64,000 bases of DNA from JBBQKG01 sp038326655 (GCA_038326655.1 JBBQKG010000001.1:116989-180988); one strand, 5' to 3'. Shown: positions 1-7,499, counted from the stretch's first letter. Numbers and translations are program-made. Notes: generated by a model from the sequence alone, not told the origin.

Positions 1-27
1 TCCCGGGAGCCTCTCTGTGTCGATCAC

Positions 28-324
28 CTAAAAGGTGACCGCCGAGGCGTCGGCCCTTTCATGCACGGGGGCCCTGATCCCCGTGCTCATGCCCCGGGGG
101 CGATGAAGCTGCCCCCGGCCCCTGCCGATCAGCGCGACCATGATGTCGGTCTTCGCGAGCTGACTGAGGTAGAGGTCGACGCGCCCGTCTTTTGGCTGCA
201 GCGTCCGGCGGCGGCGCTCGTGCCGCGTGTCCGGTGCCGTGGGACATGCTGCCGTTAGGCCTGCCGTTAGGCACATGTCACGGATCCGGGCGATGCGGCG
301 GTCCGACCGCACTCCTGCTGCCAT
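28..324 (-). CDS. Possible small hypothetical protein (98 aa)
   Basis: A 98-codon minus-strand ORF starting at the ATG complementary to 322-324. It is preceded by a perfect AAGGAGG Shine-Dalgarno (complement of 334-340) with a 9-nt spacer, and a TATAGT -10-like box lies further upstream (complement of 404-409). The product is rich in Arg and Ala, with no membrane segment, signal peptide or family I recognise. The strong ribosome site is the main reason to list it; composition alone would not justify a call. It would be divergent from the Flp prepilin gene. The 11-mer TGCCGTTAGGC occurs twice in tandem inside it (about 250-272 on the plus strand). Confidence 0.35.
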   Translation of the reverse strand: MAAGVRSDRRIARIRDMCLTAGLTAACPTAPDTRHERRRRTLQPKDGRVDLYLSQLAKTDIMVALIGRGRGQLHRPRGMSTGIRAPVHERADASAVTF

Positions 325-530
325 GCTGGAAAACCTCCTTGTCCTGCGAATCCAAGGAGCCCGTTTTGCGAACATCGTGTTCACAGGCCGGGCTCGTGAA
401 TCGACTATAACCGTGCGGTTCGGGGCGGTCCACTTTTTCTTCGAGGCCTCGAACGAGTCGTTACGCCCGTGCTTGAAGCGGCGCGTCGGGAAGCGCGATG
501 CTCGACCCGCAAACAGGCAAGGAGGTCCGG

Positions 531-734
531 GTGGTGGGAAGTGGACGGGCGGGCAAGTCCCGCGGGGAGCGAGGCCAGGGCACGGTGGAGTACGTCGCAC
601 TGGTCGCACTGGTCGCGCTGATCATGGTGGGCGTGATCGCGGCGATGAACTCGACGCAGTTCGCGGAGGGCCAGCAGCTCGGCTCGCTGATCTTGAAGAA
701 GATCGCGGAGGCCGTCACCAAGGTGCATTACTGA
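531..734 (+). CDS. Flp/TadE-type prepilin-like small protein
   Basis: A small class III (type IVb, Flp-like) prepilin. A short basic leader ends in RGERG, followed by QGTVEYV with the conserved Glu at mature position +5 and Tyr at +6. A roughly 18-residue hydrophobic segment (VALVALVALIMVGVIAAM) then acts as membrane anchor and assembly helix. Processing would need a TadV/prepilin peptidase, not seen here. Start choice: an ATG lies in frame at 498, but AAGGAGG at 519-525 is correctly placed for GTG at 531 or 534, so the mature gene encodes about 67 residues. A perfect 13-bp hairpin lies 40 nt after the stop. The same leader pattern recurs in the protein at 51897. Family call is firm; role in pilus versus pseudopilus is unknown. 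Confidence 0.8.
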   Translation: MVGSGRAGKSRGERGQGTVEYVALVALVALIMVGVIAAMNSTQFAEGQQLGSLILKKIAEAVTKVHY

Positions 735-773
735 GCGCACGCGAGTCGATGTCATACGTGCCTTCGAGGGTGT

Positions 774-808
774 CCGGTGTCATGCATCGCAGAGGTGCAT
801 GACACCGG
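774..808. repeat. Perfect 13-bp inverted repeat
   Basis: Arms CCGGTGTCATGCA (774-786) and TGCATGACACCGG (796-808) are exact reverse complements around a 9-nt loop TCGCAGAGG. It lies 40 nt after the prepilin stop and could end that transcript, but no T-tract follows. The core TGCATCGCAGAGGTGCA matches 15 of 17 bases of the hairpin at 1009-1029, so a dispersed palindromic element is an alternative. Confidence 0.7.
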
Positions 809-1008
809 GCGTTCGTGCTTCGGAAAAGCAGGCAGGTAGAGAGAGGCAGCGATCCTCACGCGGGGGTCGCGAGAGGCTGATCCTGCACCCCGTACGTGCC
901 GGTTTTTCCGGGTACCACCGACCTCAGAGCCCACGGCCTTCACGCGCGACCCACGAGAGGGCTCAATCGGCTCCGTATGTGCGCCTTCGGTAAGGGGATT
1001 TACGGCGC

Positions 1009-1029
1009 TGTGCATCGCATAGATGCACA
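1009..1029. repeat. Inverted repeat related to the one at 774-808
   Basis: Arms TGTGCAT (1009-1015) and ATGCACA (1023-1029) pair perfectly around CGCATAG. The 17-mer TGCATCGCATAGATGCA (1011-1027) differs from the core of the upstream hairpin at two positions. It sits about 65 nt before the rph -10 box, so it could be an operator or a repeat-family member. Confidence 0.6.
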
Positions 1030-1091
1030 ACTCCACACACCCCACGCCCGCGCGCCCGGGCCGCCGCCGAATCCACGCGCGGCCTTCTCTT

Positions 1092-1097
1092 TAGGAT
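1092..1097 (+). promoter_or_regulatory. -10 box of rph (leaderless type)
   Basis: TAGGAT, then 6 nt, then the GTG start of rph. The same hexamer at the same distance precedes guaB3. The short spacing leaves no room for a Shine-Dalgarno, implying leaderless mRNA. Confidence 0.55.
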
Positions 1098-1103
1098 GGC
1101 GGC

Positions 1104-1868
1104 GTGGCTCCGCCCGACGAGACCTCTCCTTCCCGCCCCGACGGGCGGGTGCCCGCCGCGTTGCGGCCGGTGTCGATCGAGCCGGGCTTCGTCCGCAGTG
1201 CAGACGGATCCGCCCTGATCGAGGCAGGCGGGACACGGGTGATCTGCACCACGTCGCTGGTCGAGGGCGTGCCCTCGTGGCGCGAGGGCTCGGGCCGCGG
1301 GTGGCTCACGGCCGAGTACGGGATGCTGCCCGCCTCGACCGGTACGCGCCGGCAGCGCGACTCGGCGCGCGGCCGCCCCGACGGGCGCACGGTCGAGATC
1401 CAGCGGCTGATCGGGCGCTCGGTCAGGGCCGTGATCGATCTGGACGGGCTCGGCGAGCGAACCGTCTACCTGGACTGTGACGTGCTGGAGGCCGACGGCG
1501 GCACGCGCTGCGCCGCGATCACGGGGGCCTACGTTTCCCTGAAGCTCGCGCTCGACCGGCTCGTCGAGGGGGGCTCCCTGGCAGACGTCCCGCTCCGAAG
1601 CTCGGTCGCGGCCGTCTCGTGCGGCATCGTCGCCGGCACCCCGGTGCTCGATCTCGACTACCGCGAGGACTCGACCGTCGAAGTCGACATGAACGTCGTG
1701 ATGACCGGCGCCGGCGAGCTCGTCGAGGTGCAGGCGAGCGGGGAGGGTGTGTCGTTCTCCCGTGACCAGCTGGACCGGCTGCTGGAGCTTGCCGCCGGCG
1801 GGATCGCGTCGTTGCGGCTCGCGCAGGAAGAGGCCGCCGGCGCACTCGTGCCCCAGTCGGCGGGCTAG
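1104..1868 (+). CDS. rph: Ribonuclease PH
   Basis: Phosphate-dependent 3'-5' exoribonuclease that trims tRNA 3' ends. The 254-residue protein matches the family in length and keeps the hallmark blocks: an N-terminal RPVSIEPGFV-type strand, WLTAEYGMLP, then RQRDSARGRPDGRTVEIQRLIGRS (Arg residues of the hexamer and phosphate site), and YLDCDVLEADGGTRCAAITGA. C-terminal DLDYREDSTVEVDMNVVMTG completes the RNase PH fold. The GTG start is preceded by TAGGAT 6 nt upstream. The rph stop codon is 12 nt from rdgB, the usual actinobacterial pairing, so the two are probably co-transcribed, though a TAGTCT -10-like box overlapping the stop may also serve rdgB. Confidence 0.97.
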   Translation: MAPPDETSPSRPDGRVPAALRPVSIEPGFVRSADGSALIEAGGTRVICTTSLVEGVPSWREGSGRGWLTAEYGMLPASTGTRRQRDSARGRPDGRTVEIQRLIGRSVRAVIDLDGLGERTVYLDCDVLEADGGTRCAAITGAYVSLKLALDRLVEGGSLADVPLRSSVAAVSCGIVAGTPVLDLDYREDSTVEVDMNVVMTGAGELVEVQASGEGVSFSRDQLDRLLELAAGGIASLRLAQEEAAGALVPQSAG

Positions 1869-1880
1869 TCTCCAGTCACC

Positions 1881-2465
1881 ATGGCGTTCGTGCTCGCGAC
1901 CCGCAACGGGCACAAGCTGAAGGAGCTCGCCGCGATGCTCGCGCCCGAGGTCCTCGAGCCGCTTCCGGATGCCGTCGAGCTTCCGCCGGAGACCGGCTCG
2001 ACCTTCGCCGAGAACGCGATCATCAAGGCCGAGGCGGCCGCGCGGGCGACGGGCAAGCGCGCGCTCGCGGACGACTCCGGGATCGTGGTCGAGGCGCTCG
2101 GCGGCGGGCCGGGGATCCGTTCCGCGCGCTACGCCGGCGAGGGCGCAACCGACGCGCAGAACCTGGCGAAGCTGCTCGAGGAGCTGCGCGGCGTGGAGGA
2201 GCGGCGGGCGGCCTACGTCTGCGCGCTCGCGCTCGCAGATCCGGAGGGGGGCCGGGAGGTCTTCGCGGGGCGCTGCGAGGGACGCATCGTGCACGAGCCC
2301 CGGGGCAGCGGCGGCTTCGGCTACGACCCGGCGTTCCTGCCGGACGAGCGCCGGCCCGGGGACGATCGCACGATGGCGGAGCTGTCAGCTGCCGAGAAGG
2401 ACGAGATCAGTCACCGCGGCCGCGCCGCGCGGGCGCTTCGCGAGCGGCTTTCGGTGCGCGCGTAG
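1881..2465 (+). CDS. rdgB: XTP/dITP diphosphatase (RdgB/HAM1 family)
   Basis: House-cleaning nucleotide pyrophosphatase that hydrolyses dITP, dXTP and ITP to monophosphates, keeping deaminated purines out of nucleic acids. The N-terminus FVLATRNGHKLKEL is the family signature (SxNxxK-like purine/triphosphate loop). It is followed by TGSTFAENAIIKAEAAA and ALADDSGIVVEALGGGPGIRSARYAGEG with the metal-binding Asp pair, and SGGFGYDPAFLP near the C-terminus. At 194 aa the length is normal. It follows rph directly and is followed 9 nt later by the CDF transporter, so a three-gene operon is likely. Confidence 0.97.
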   Translation: MAFVLATRNGHKLKELAAMLAPEVLEPLPDAVELPPETGSTFAENAIIKAEAAARATGKRALADDSGIVVEALGGGPGIRSARYAGEGATDAQNLAKLLEELRGVEERRAAYVCALALADPEGGREVFAGRCEGRIVHEPRGSGGFGYDPAFLPDERRPGDDRTMAELSAAEKDEISHRGRAARALRERLSVRA

Positions 2466-2474
2466 CGAGTCCCG

Positions 2475-3431
2475 ATGCCAACGTCGCACAAGACCAGCAG
2501 GCGCGCCCCGCTGATCGCCCCGGCGGCGGTCGAGGGCACCGCCAAGTTCAACGCCGCGCGCCTCTCGATCATCTCGAACTCGTTGCTGATCGCGCTCAAG
2601 ATCGCGGCCGGCGCGATCACGGGCTCGGTCGCGATCGTCACCGAGGCGGTCCACTCGAGCATCGACCTGCTTGCGTCGGTGGTCGCCTACGTGTCGCTTC
2701 GCAAGGCGGACGAGCCTGCGGACGAGAGCCACATGTACGGGCACGCGAAGATCGAGAACGTCGCCGCGGCGATCGAGGGCATGCTGATCCTGATCGGCGC
2801 GGGCGTGATCGTCTTCGAAGCGGTTCGCCGCCTCGCCACGAGCGCGAACATCGACCACCTCGGGGTGGGCATCGGGGTGATCGGGTTCTCGGCGGTCGTC
2901 AACTTCGGCGTCTCGGCATGGCTCATCCGGCGGGCCCGCGCGCACGACTCGCCCGCGCTCGAGGGCGACGCCGCACACCTGCGGGCGGACGCCTGGACGT
3001 CGCTCGCGGTGCTCGCCGGCCTCGTGCTGATCGAGATCACCGGCGTCGCCGAGCTCGACTCGATCGTGGCGCTGTTCGTCGCGACGGCGATCGTCTACGC
3101 GGGCATCCGGATTCTCAGCCGGTCATCGCGCGTGCTGGTCGACGAAGCCCTTCCTCCGGACGAGCTCGACGTCGTGCGAAAGGCGATCGTCGCCAACGCA
3201 GCGCCGGAGCTGGCGGGTTACCACAAGCTCCGCGGCAGGCGCGCGGGGAGTGCCCGCTACATCGACCTGCACCTCCAGTTCCTCCCGGGCACGTCGCTGG
3301 AGCGAGCCCACGAGATCGCCCATGAAGTCGAGGGCGAGGTCCGCCACGCCCTGCCGAGGGCCGAAGTACTGGTTCACCTGGAGCCCGAAAGAACAACTGG
3401 CCAATCGGCTGCAAGCAGCCGATTGGATTAG
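2475..3431 (+). CDS. Cation diffusion facilitator family transporter
   Basis: Inner-membrane proton-coupled exporter of divalent metal. The 318-residue protein has about six membrane segments (first about residue 30, last about 215) and a cytoplasmic C-terminal domain of about 90 residues. The transport-site ligands are visible as His60-x3-Asp64 in TM2 (VHSSID) and His168-x3-Asp172 in TM5 (HLRADAW). The HxxxD/HxxxD pairing is typical of zinc-selecting members, whereas FieF-type proteins have Asp in the first position. The segment YGHAKIENVAAAIEG is a family signature. The last codons form a perfect 11-bp hairpin, so terminator and coding sequence overlap. Zinc specificity is inference. Confidence 0.93.
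   Translation: MPTSHKTSRRAPLIAPAAVEGTAKFNAARLSIISNSLLIALKIAAGAITGSVAIVTEAVHSSIDLLASVVAYVSLRKADEPADESHMYGHAKIENVAAAIEGMLILIGAGVIVFEAVRRLATSANIDHLGVGIGVIGFSAVVNFGVSAWLIRRARAHDSPALEGDAAHLRADAWTSLAVLAGLVLIEITGVAELDSIVALFVATAIVYAGIRILSRSSRVLVDEALPPDELDVVRKAIVANAAPELAGYHKLRGRRAGSARYIDLHLQFLPGTSLERAHEIAHEVEGEVRHALPRAEVLVHLEPERTTGQSAASSRLD
3401..3426 (+). terminator. Hairpin embedded in the end of the CDF gene
   Basis: Arms CCAATCGGCTG (3401-3411) and CAGCCGATTGG (3416-3426), exact complements around CAAG. The structure ends three nucleotides before the TAG stop codon and lies wholly in coding sequence. A second hairpin follows at 3491-3515. No T-run follows immediately, so its role as terminator is inferred. 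Confidence 0.5.
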
Positions 3432-3490
3432 CGCGAGGGCGCGAGCTAACCGATGATCGGCCGGTTTTCCAATCGCGCCCCAGCGTAAAC

Positions 3491-3515
3491 CCGTCCGGCT
3501 GCTGCAGCCGGACGG
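3491..3515. terminator. Likely bidirectional terminator
   Basis: Arms CCGTCCGGCTG and CAGCCGGACGG are perfect complements with loop CTG. On the plus strand CCAGTTTCTTC follows. It separates the plus-strand CDF gene from the convergent minus-strand 47-aa gene and could end both transcripts. Confidence 0.6.
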
Positions 3516-3524
3516 CCAGTTTCT

Positions 3525-3668
3525 TCAAGGCAAAAGGTTCACCGCGGCGGCGACTCCTACGAAGAACAGCACGGCGCTGTAGCCGTCGTAGCCGTTCACC
3601 AGCAACAGGATCGCGGCGATCGCGCAGATCGCGGCGACGGTGATCCACGCGATCCGCGAGAGCGACAT
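3525..3668 (-). CDS. Small membrane protein (47 aa)
   Basis: Found by reading the minus strand. ATG complementary to 3666-3668, TGA at 3525-3527, with CGGAGA about 8 nt upstream of the start as a modest ribosome site. The product begins MSLSRIAWITVAAICAIAAI and forms two hydrophobic helices (about residues 6-24 and 31-46) joined by a short NGYDGYS turn. There is no family I can name. It converges on the CDF gene across the hairpin at 3491-3515 and is divergent from the LC7-like gene, with 46 nt between the start codons. Composition and gene-like ends make it credible. Confidence 0.6.
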   Translation of the reverse strand: MSLSRIAWITVAAICAIAAILLLVNGYDGYSAVLFFVGVAAAVNLLP

Positions 3669-3701
3669 CTGGGATTCTCCGGGAGAGCCGTTCAGGGCGC
3701 C

Positions 3702-3707
3702 TATATT
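3702..3707 (+). promoter_or_regulatory. -10 box of the LC7/TldDE operon
   Basis: TATATT, 7 nt before the ATG at 3715, indicating a leaderless transcript for the first gene of the operon. Confidence 0.5.
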
Positions 3708-3714
3708 GTCTCGG

Positions 3715-4095
3715 ATGGCGGCGACGTCCCATCAGCTCGCACTCCAGTACCTGCTCGAGCTCTCCTCAGACATCCGCATCGCGCTTCTGCTCGACGCGGA
3801 TGGTGAGCTGGTCGCAGCGGCGCCCGAGCCTCCTCCGGGCCGGGTCGCGGAGCTCGCCGAAGCGCTGAGTCGCGAGGCCGGAGAGCGGTTCGGCTCCGGC
3901 GGCGAGGCGGTCGAGATGGACGCCGCCTGCGACGGGGGCGCGGTGTTCCTCATCCGCTCCGAGCAGGGGTCGATGCTCTGCCTCACGGACCGGTCGGTGC
4001 TGCCCGGGCTGATCTTCTACGACATGCACGCGGTCCTGACCGACCTCGACCGCGCCGCCGACGCCGAGGCGCGGCGGGTTGGAGCGGGCCGGTGA
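3715..4095 (+). CDS. Roadblock/LC7-like small protein
   Basis: A 126-residue soluble protein. The pattern LSSDIRIALLLDADGELVAAAPE, a helix with LAEALSREAGERF, then a beta hairpin (GAVFLIRSEQGSMLCLTDRS) and a closing helix (LPGLIFYDMHAVLTDL) resembles the Roadblock/LC7 fold. In bacteria such proteins often accompany small GTPases (MglB type), but no GTPase gene is nearby. I chose the ATG at 3715 over an in-frame ATG at 3640 because of the TATATT box and family-like N-terminus. Its stop overlaps the next start (GTGA), and the following genes also overlap, so it heads an operon ending in tldD and tldE. Fold assignment is by eye and moderate. Confidence 0.6.
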   Translation: MAATSHQLALQYLLELSSDIRIALLLDADGELVAAAPEPPPGRVAELAEALSREAGERFGSGGEAVEMDAACDGGAVFLIRSEQGSMLCLTDRSVLPGLIFYDMHAVLTDLDRAADAEARRVGAGR

Positions 4096-4307
4096 AGCAG
4101 CGGCGGTCGATCGCGCGGCTCGGCAGCTACGCGGAGGAGGTCGCCGCGGCGATGCGCCGCCGCACCGAGAAGCGCCGGCCGCGCGTGCGCGTGCGGGTCG
4201 GGCACGGCGAGGCAAGGGTGCTTCGCGACGAGTCGCCGGAGGCGGTGCGGCTCCAGTCGCTCTGCCAGTCGATCGTGGACGAGGAGCACGCGCGGCCGAA
4301 TGGCTGA
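4092..4307 (+). CDS. Basic 71-aa protein in the TldD/TldE operon
   Basis: GTG start overlaps the previous stop by 4 nt, and its own end overlaps the tldD start by 8 nt, so it is translationally coupled on both sides. The protein is very Arg-rich in the middle (MRRRTEKRRPRVRVRVGHGE), with an acidic C-terminal third and no membrane segment or Cys pair. I do not recognise a family. Position directly before a TldD/TldE protease pair raises the possibility that it is a substrate or adaptor, but nothing in the sequence proves this. Confidence 0.75.
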   Translation: MKQRRSIARLGSYAEEVAAAMRRRTEKRRPRVRVRVGHGEARVLRDESPEAVRLQSLCQSIVDEEHARPNG

Positions 4308-5700
4308 CGGAGTCGCCCGGCTGTTCGATCCCGCGCTCGGAGAGCGCGTGCTCGCGCGGGCGTTGTCGCGCGGTGGCGACTTTGCGGAGCTGTACGCGGA
4401 GCGGCGCGCCAGCTTCTCGGTGTCGCTCGACGACCGCAAGGTCGAGCGTGCGCAGACCGGGATGGAGCTCGGCGCAGGCGTCCGCGTGATCGCCGGCGAA
4501 GCGACCTACTTCGGGCACGTGGACGGCCTCGGCGAGGCGGATCTCGAGCGCATCGCCCGCGAGGTGGCGGCGGCGGTCGGCCGCGAGGAGACCACTCCCC
4601 GCCCGCTGCGCGCGGCCGAGTCGCCCCCGGCGCAGGCGGTCCGCATGCGTCCGGAGGACGTCCCGGCGAAGCGCAAGGCGCAGTTGCTGGTCGAGTGCGA
4701 CGAGCGCGCGCGGAGCGCCGGCGATGCGATCGCGCAGGTCACGGCCGGCTACAACGAGATCCGGCGTGAGGTCCAGGTCGCGAACTCGGACGGCCTGCTG
4801 ACCGGGGACGACCGCACCCGCGTGCGGCTCGGAGCGCAGGTCGTGGCGCGCAGCGCCGACCGGGTCGAAGCAGGCGCGGAGTCGCTTGCGGGACACGCTG
4901 GATTCGAGCTCTTCGAAGGCGATCCGGCCGCGGTTGCCGACGAGGCCGCACGCCGTGCGCTGACGATGCTGGAGGCCCGTCCTGCGCCCGCGGGCCGCAT
5001 GCCGGTCGTGGTCGGGAACGGCTTTGGCGGCGTGCTGTTCCACGAGGCGACCGGGCACGGGCTGGAGTCCGACGCGGTCCAGAAGCAGGCATCGGTTTAC
5101 GCCGGGCGGCTCGGCGAGCGCCTCGCGGGGTCGCTCCTGACCGCTTACGACGACGGCACGATGCCGGGCGAGTGGGGGACCGACGCGATCGACGACGAGG
5201 GCACGCCATGCCAGGCGACCCGGGTGATCGACGAGGGCGAGCTCTGCTTCTACCTGTACGACCTCACCCGGGCCCGGCGAGACGGCCGGCCCTCGACCGG
5301 CAACGGGCGCCGCCAGAGCTTTCGCCACCTGCCGATCCCACGCATGACCAACACCTACATCGCCCCCGGCGACGCCACCCCGGCGGACTTGATCGCGAGC
5401 GTCGAGCGAGGCCTGTACGCGGTGTCGTTCGCGGGCGGGCAGGTCGAGCCCGCCACGGGCGATTTCGTGTTCGGCGTCTCCGAGGGCTATCTGATCGAGG
5501 ATGGGAAGGTGACCGCTCCGGTTCGCGGCGCGACCCTGATCGGCAGCAGCCTCGAGGTGCTGACCCGCATCGACGGGATCGCGGACGACCTCAGGATGAA
5601 GAGCGGCTTCTGCGGGAAGGACGGCCAGCAGGTGCCGGTCGGCACCGGGCAGCCGACCGTCCGGATCGCGGAGATCACGGTCGGCGGCACCGATGTCTGA
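4300..5700 (+). CDS. tldD: TldD-type metalloprotease subunit
   Basis: Catalytic half of the TldD/TldE heterodimer, a zinc protease that degrades unfolded or modified peptides through a narrow chamber (microcin B17 maturation and CcdA turnover in E. coli). The 466-residue protein carries the HExxxH zinc motif at His248-Glu249-His252 (FHEATGHGLESD), and the third ligand Cys is visible at 438 in KSGFCGKDGQ. The N-terminal half is the dimerisation and substrate-threading domain. It starts inside the end of the 71-aa gene and its last 8 nt overlap tldE. All catalytic residues are present, so an active enzyme is expected; its natural substrate here is unknown. Confidence 0.93.
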   Translation: MADGVARLFDPALGERVLARALSRGGDFAELYAERRASFSVSLDDRKVERAQTGMELGAGVRVIAGEATYFGHVDGLGEADLERIAREVAAAVGREETTPRPLRAAESPPAQAVRMRPEDVPAKRKAQLLVECDERARSAGDAIAQVTAGYNEIRREVQVANSDGLLTGDDRTRVRLGAQVVARSADRVEAGAESLAGHAGFELFEGDPAAVADEAARRALTMLEARPAPAGRMPVVVGNGFGGVLFHEATGHGLESDAVQKQASVYAGRLGERLAGSLLTAYDDGTMPGEWGTDAIDDEGTPCQATRVIDEGELCFYLYDLTRARRDGRPSTGNGRRQSFRHLPIPRMTNTYIAPGDATPADLIASVERGLYAVSFAGGQVEPATGDFVFGVSEGYLIEDGKVTAPVRGATLIGSSLEVLTRIDGIADDLRMKSGFCGKDGQQVPVGTGQPTVRIAEITVGGTDV

Positions 5701-7063
5701 TTCGCGCAACGGCCACGACCTCGAGCGCGCCGCGGAGGTGGCCGTCGAGGCGGCGCTGGCGGCCGGCAGCGAGCAGGCCGACGCCTGGTGCGAGGACGCC
5801 GTCAACCGCACCGTGCGGGTCTACGGCGGGGCCGTCGAAAGCGTGGTGGAGGCCGGCAGCCGTGGCGCCGGCGTGCGGGTCTTCTCCGGGGGACGGAGCG
5901 GCTACGCATACGGCTCTGATCTCAGCGACCAGGGGCTGACGAAGCTCGCACGGGCTGCCAGCGAGGCCGCGGCGGTGACCGAGCCCGACGAGCACGCCGG
6001 CCTCCCGGCCGCGCCGGGGGCTGCCGATGTCGGCCCGCTCTCGTCGGGGGAGGTCGAGCGCTGGACGATGGACCGCAGGATCGAGCTCGCGCTCGCCGTG
6101 GAAAGGGCGGCGCGGGAGCGCGACCCGCTCGTGACGAACGTCGAGGACACGGTCTACGCGGACAGCGCCGGGCGTGTCGCGCTCGCAAACTCGGCCGGAT
6201 TCCGGGGCACGTACGAGCAGAGCCAGTGCTACGCGTATGCGTACGCGTTCGCGGGCGACGGCGCGGACCGCATGACCGGCATGGGCGTCGGCGTCGCGCG
6301 GGGCCCGGAGTCGCTCGACCCCGAGGCGATCGGGCGCGAGGCCGCCGACCGAGCTGTGGCCCTCCACGGCGCCCGTCAGCCTTCGAGCCGGCGATGCCCG
6401 GTGGTGCTCGACCAGTACGTGGCGGCGAGCTTCGTCTCGGTGATCGGCGGCGCGCTCTCCGCGGACGCAGTCCAGCGCGGGCGATCCCTGTTCGCCGACA
6501 AGCAGGGGGAGCAGATCGCCGACCGCCGGCTGCGCCTGGTCGACGACGGCCTTGCGCCGGACGGCCTCGCGACGGCGCCGTTCGACGGGGAGGGCATGCC
6601 CCAGCAGCGCACGCCCTTGATCGAGGACGGGACCATGCGCGAGTTCCTGTACGACTCCTACACCGGCCGTCGCGGCAGCCACGACTCGACCGGCAACGGG
6701 ATTCGCGGCTCCTACCGGACACCACCCTCGGTGGCCCCGACGAACCTGGTCGTCGAGCCGGGCGAAGCCGACGAGGCGGAGCTTCTGCGCGTCGCCGGCG
6801 ACGGCTTCTACGTGATGTCGGTGAGCGGCCTCCACTCCGGCGTCAACCCGATCTCGGGAACCTTCTCGGTGGGCGCGACCGGGAGGCTGATCGCGGGCGG
6901 CGAGCTCGCTGCCCCGGTGCGTGAGGTGACGATCGCCTCGGACCTCGTCGCGATGCTGCAAGCCGTGTCCGCGGTGGGCGCGGACGCGCGGTGGGTGCCG
7001 TTCGGCAGCAGCGTGAAGGTCCCGGCGCTGCTGATCGGCGAGATGACGATCGCCGGCTCCTGA
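5693..7063 (+). CDS. tldE: TldE/PmbA-type partner subunit
   Basis: Non-catalytic partner of TldD: a 456-residue PmbA-family protein with the same two-domain layout but no HExxxH motif. At the equivalent place it reads VVLDQYVAASFVSVIGGAL, as in TldE proteins. The DSTGNGIRGSY segment and C-terminal VPALLIGEMTIAG match the family. The ATG overlaps the tldD stop in ATGTCTGA, ensuring equal synthesis. Together the two products should form the heterodimeric protease. The operon ends here; 160 nt of non-coding sequence and a new promoter follow. Confidence 0.92.
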   Translation: MSDSRNGHDLERAAEVAVEAALAAGSEQADAWCEDAVNRTVRVYGGAVESVVEAGSRGAGVRVFSGGRSGYAYGSDLSDQGLTKLARAASEAAAVTEPDEHAGLPAAPGAADVGPLSSGEVERWTMDRRIELALAVERAARERDPLVTNVEDTVYADSAGRVALANSAGFRGTYEQSQCYAYAYAFAGDGADRMTGMGVGVARGPESLDPEAIGREAADRAVALHGARQPSSRRCPVVLDQYVAASFVSVIGGALSADAVQRGRSLFADKQGEQIADRRLRLVDDGLAPDGLATAPFDGEGMPQQRTPLIEDGTMREFLYDSYTGRRGSHDSTGNGIRGSYRTPPSVAPTNLVVEPGEADEAELLRVAGDGFYVMSVSGLHSGVNPISGTFSVGATGRLIAGGELAAPVREVTIASDLVAMLQAVSAVGADARWVPFGSSVKVPALLIGEMTIAGS

Positions 7064-7160
7064 GAGAAATAGGCGGCGCGCGAGGCGCCGGCGCTCCCCT
7101 CGAGCGATCGCTTCTCTGCCGCTAATTCGAGCTTTTTGGCTTTCTAGAGCCTGATCGGGT

Positions 7161-7189
7161 TTGTGATTGTCCGCGGGCATTGCTAGATT
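7161..7189 (+). promoter_or_regulatory. Promoter of the HU gene
   Basis: TTGTGA at 7161-7166, a 17-nt spacer, and TAGATT at 7184-7189 form a good housekeeping sigma promoter. Transcription would begin near 7196, giving a leader of about 28 nt that contains the AAGGGGGA ribosome site at 7213-7220. It contrasts with the leaderless arrangement of many neighbours. Confidence 0.65.
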
Positions 7190-7223
7190 GGCGCCGATTT
7201 GCCCACCCGACCAAGGGGGAAGC

Positions 7224-7499
7224 GTGACGAAGCAGGAGTTCATCGACCGCGTCGCCGACCAGACCAATCTCTCGAAGCGCGAGGCCACGGAGGCCGTCGA
7301 GGCGGTGCTCGGCACGATCAAGAGCACGCTCGGCTCCGGCGGCGAGATCAGCTTTACCGGCTTCGGAAAGTTCCACGTCGCCGAGCGCGGACCGCGTCAG
7401 GGAGTGAACCCGCAGACCAAGGAGCGCATCACGATTCCGGGCGGCCGCGTCCCGCGGTTCACGGCCGGCTCGGGGCTCAAGGAAGCGGTCAAGCGCTAG
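7224..7499 (+). CDS. hup: HU family DNA-binding protein
   Basis: Nucleoid-associated histone-like protein that bends DNA as a dimer. The 91-residue protein starts MTKQEFIDRVADQTNLSKRE, has the dimer-forming helices, then the core GEISFTGFGKFHVAERGPRQG and the DNA arm VNPQTKERITIPGGRVPRF with the intercalating Pro. An upstream in-frame GTG exists, but AAGGGGGA four nucleotides before GTG 7224, and the family N-terminus, fix the start. It lacks the long Lys/Ala-rich C-terminal tail of mycobacterial HupB. It is monocistronic or leads into pyrF 84 nt later. Confidence 0.96.
   Translation: MTKQEFIDRVADQTNLSKREATEAVEAVLGTIKSTLGSGGEISFTGFGKFHVAERGPRQGVNPQTKERITIPGGRVPRFTAGSGLKEAVKR

Larger units (their letters stand above)
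735..1103. other. Non-coding interval with two related hairpins
   Basis: No convincing gene in 369 nt: ORFs here lack ribosome sites and sensible composition. The interval holds the 13-bp hairpin at 774-808, a second smaller one at 1009-1029 that shares its core, and the TAGGAT -10 box of rph at 1092-1097. Confidence 0.6.

Noticed and set aside
370..384. LexA/SOS-box-like sequence GAACATCGTGTTC upstream of the 98-codon ORF
   Set aside because: The actinobacterial/Bacillus box needs GAAC-N4-GTTC; here the spacer is 5, and no SOS gene is nearby.
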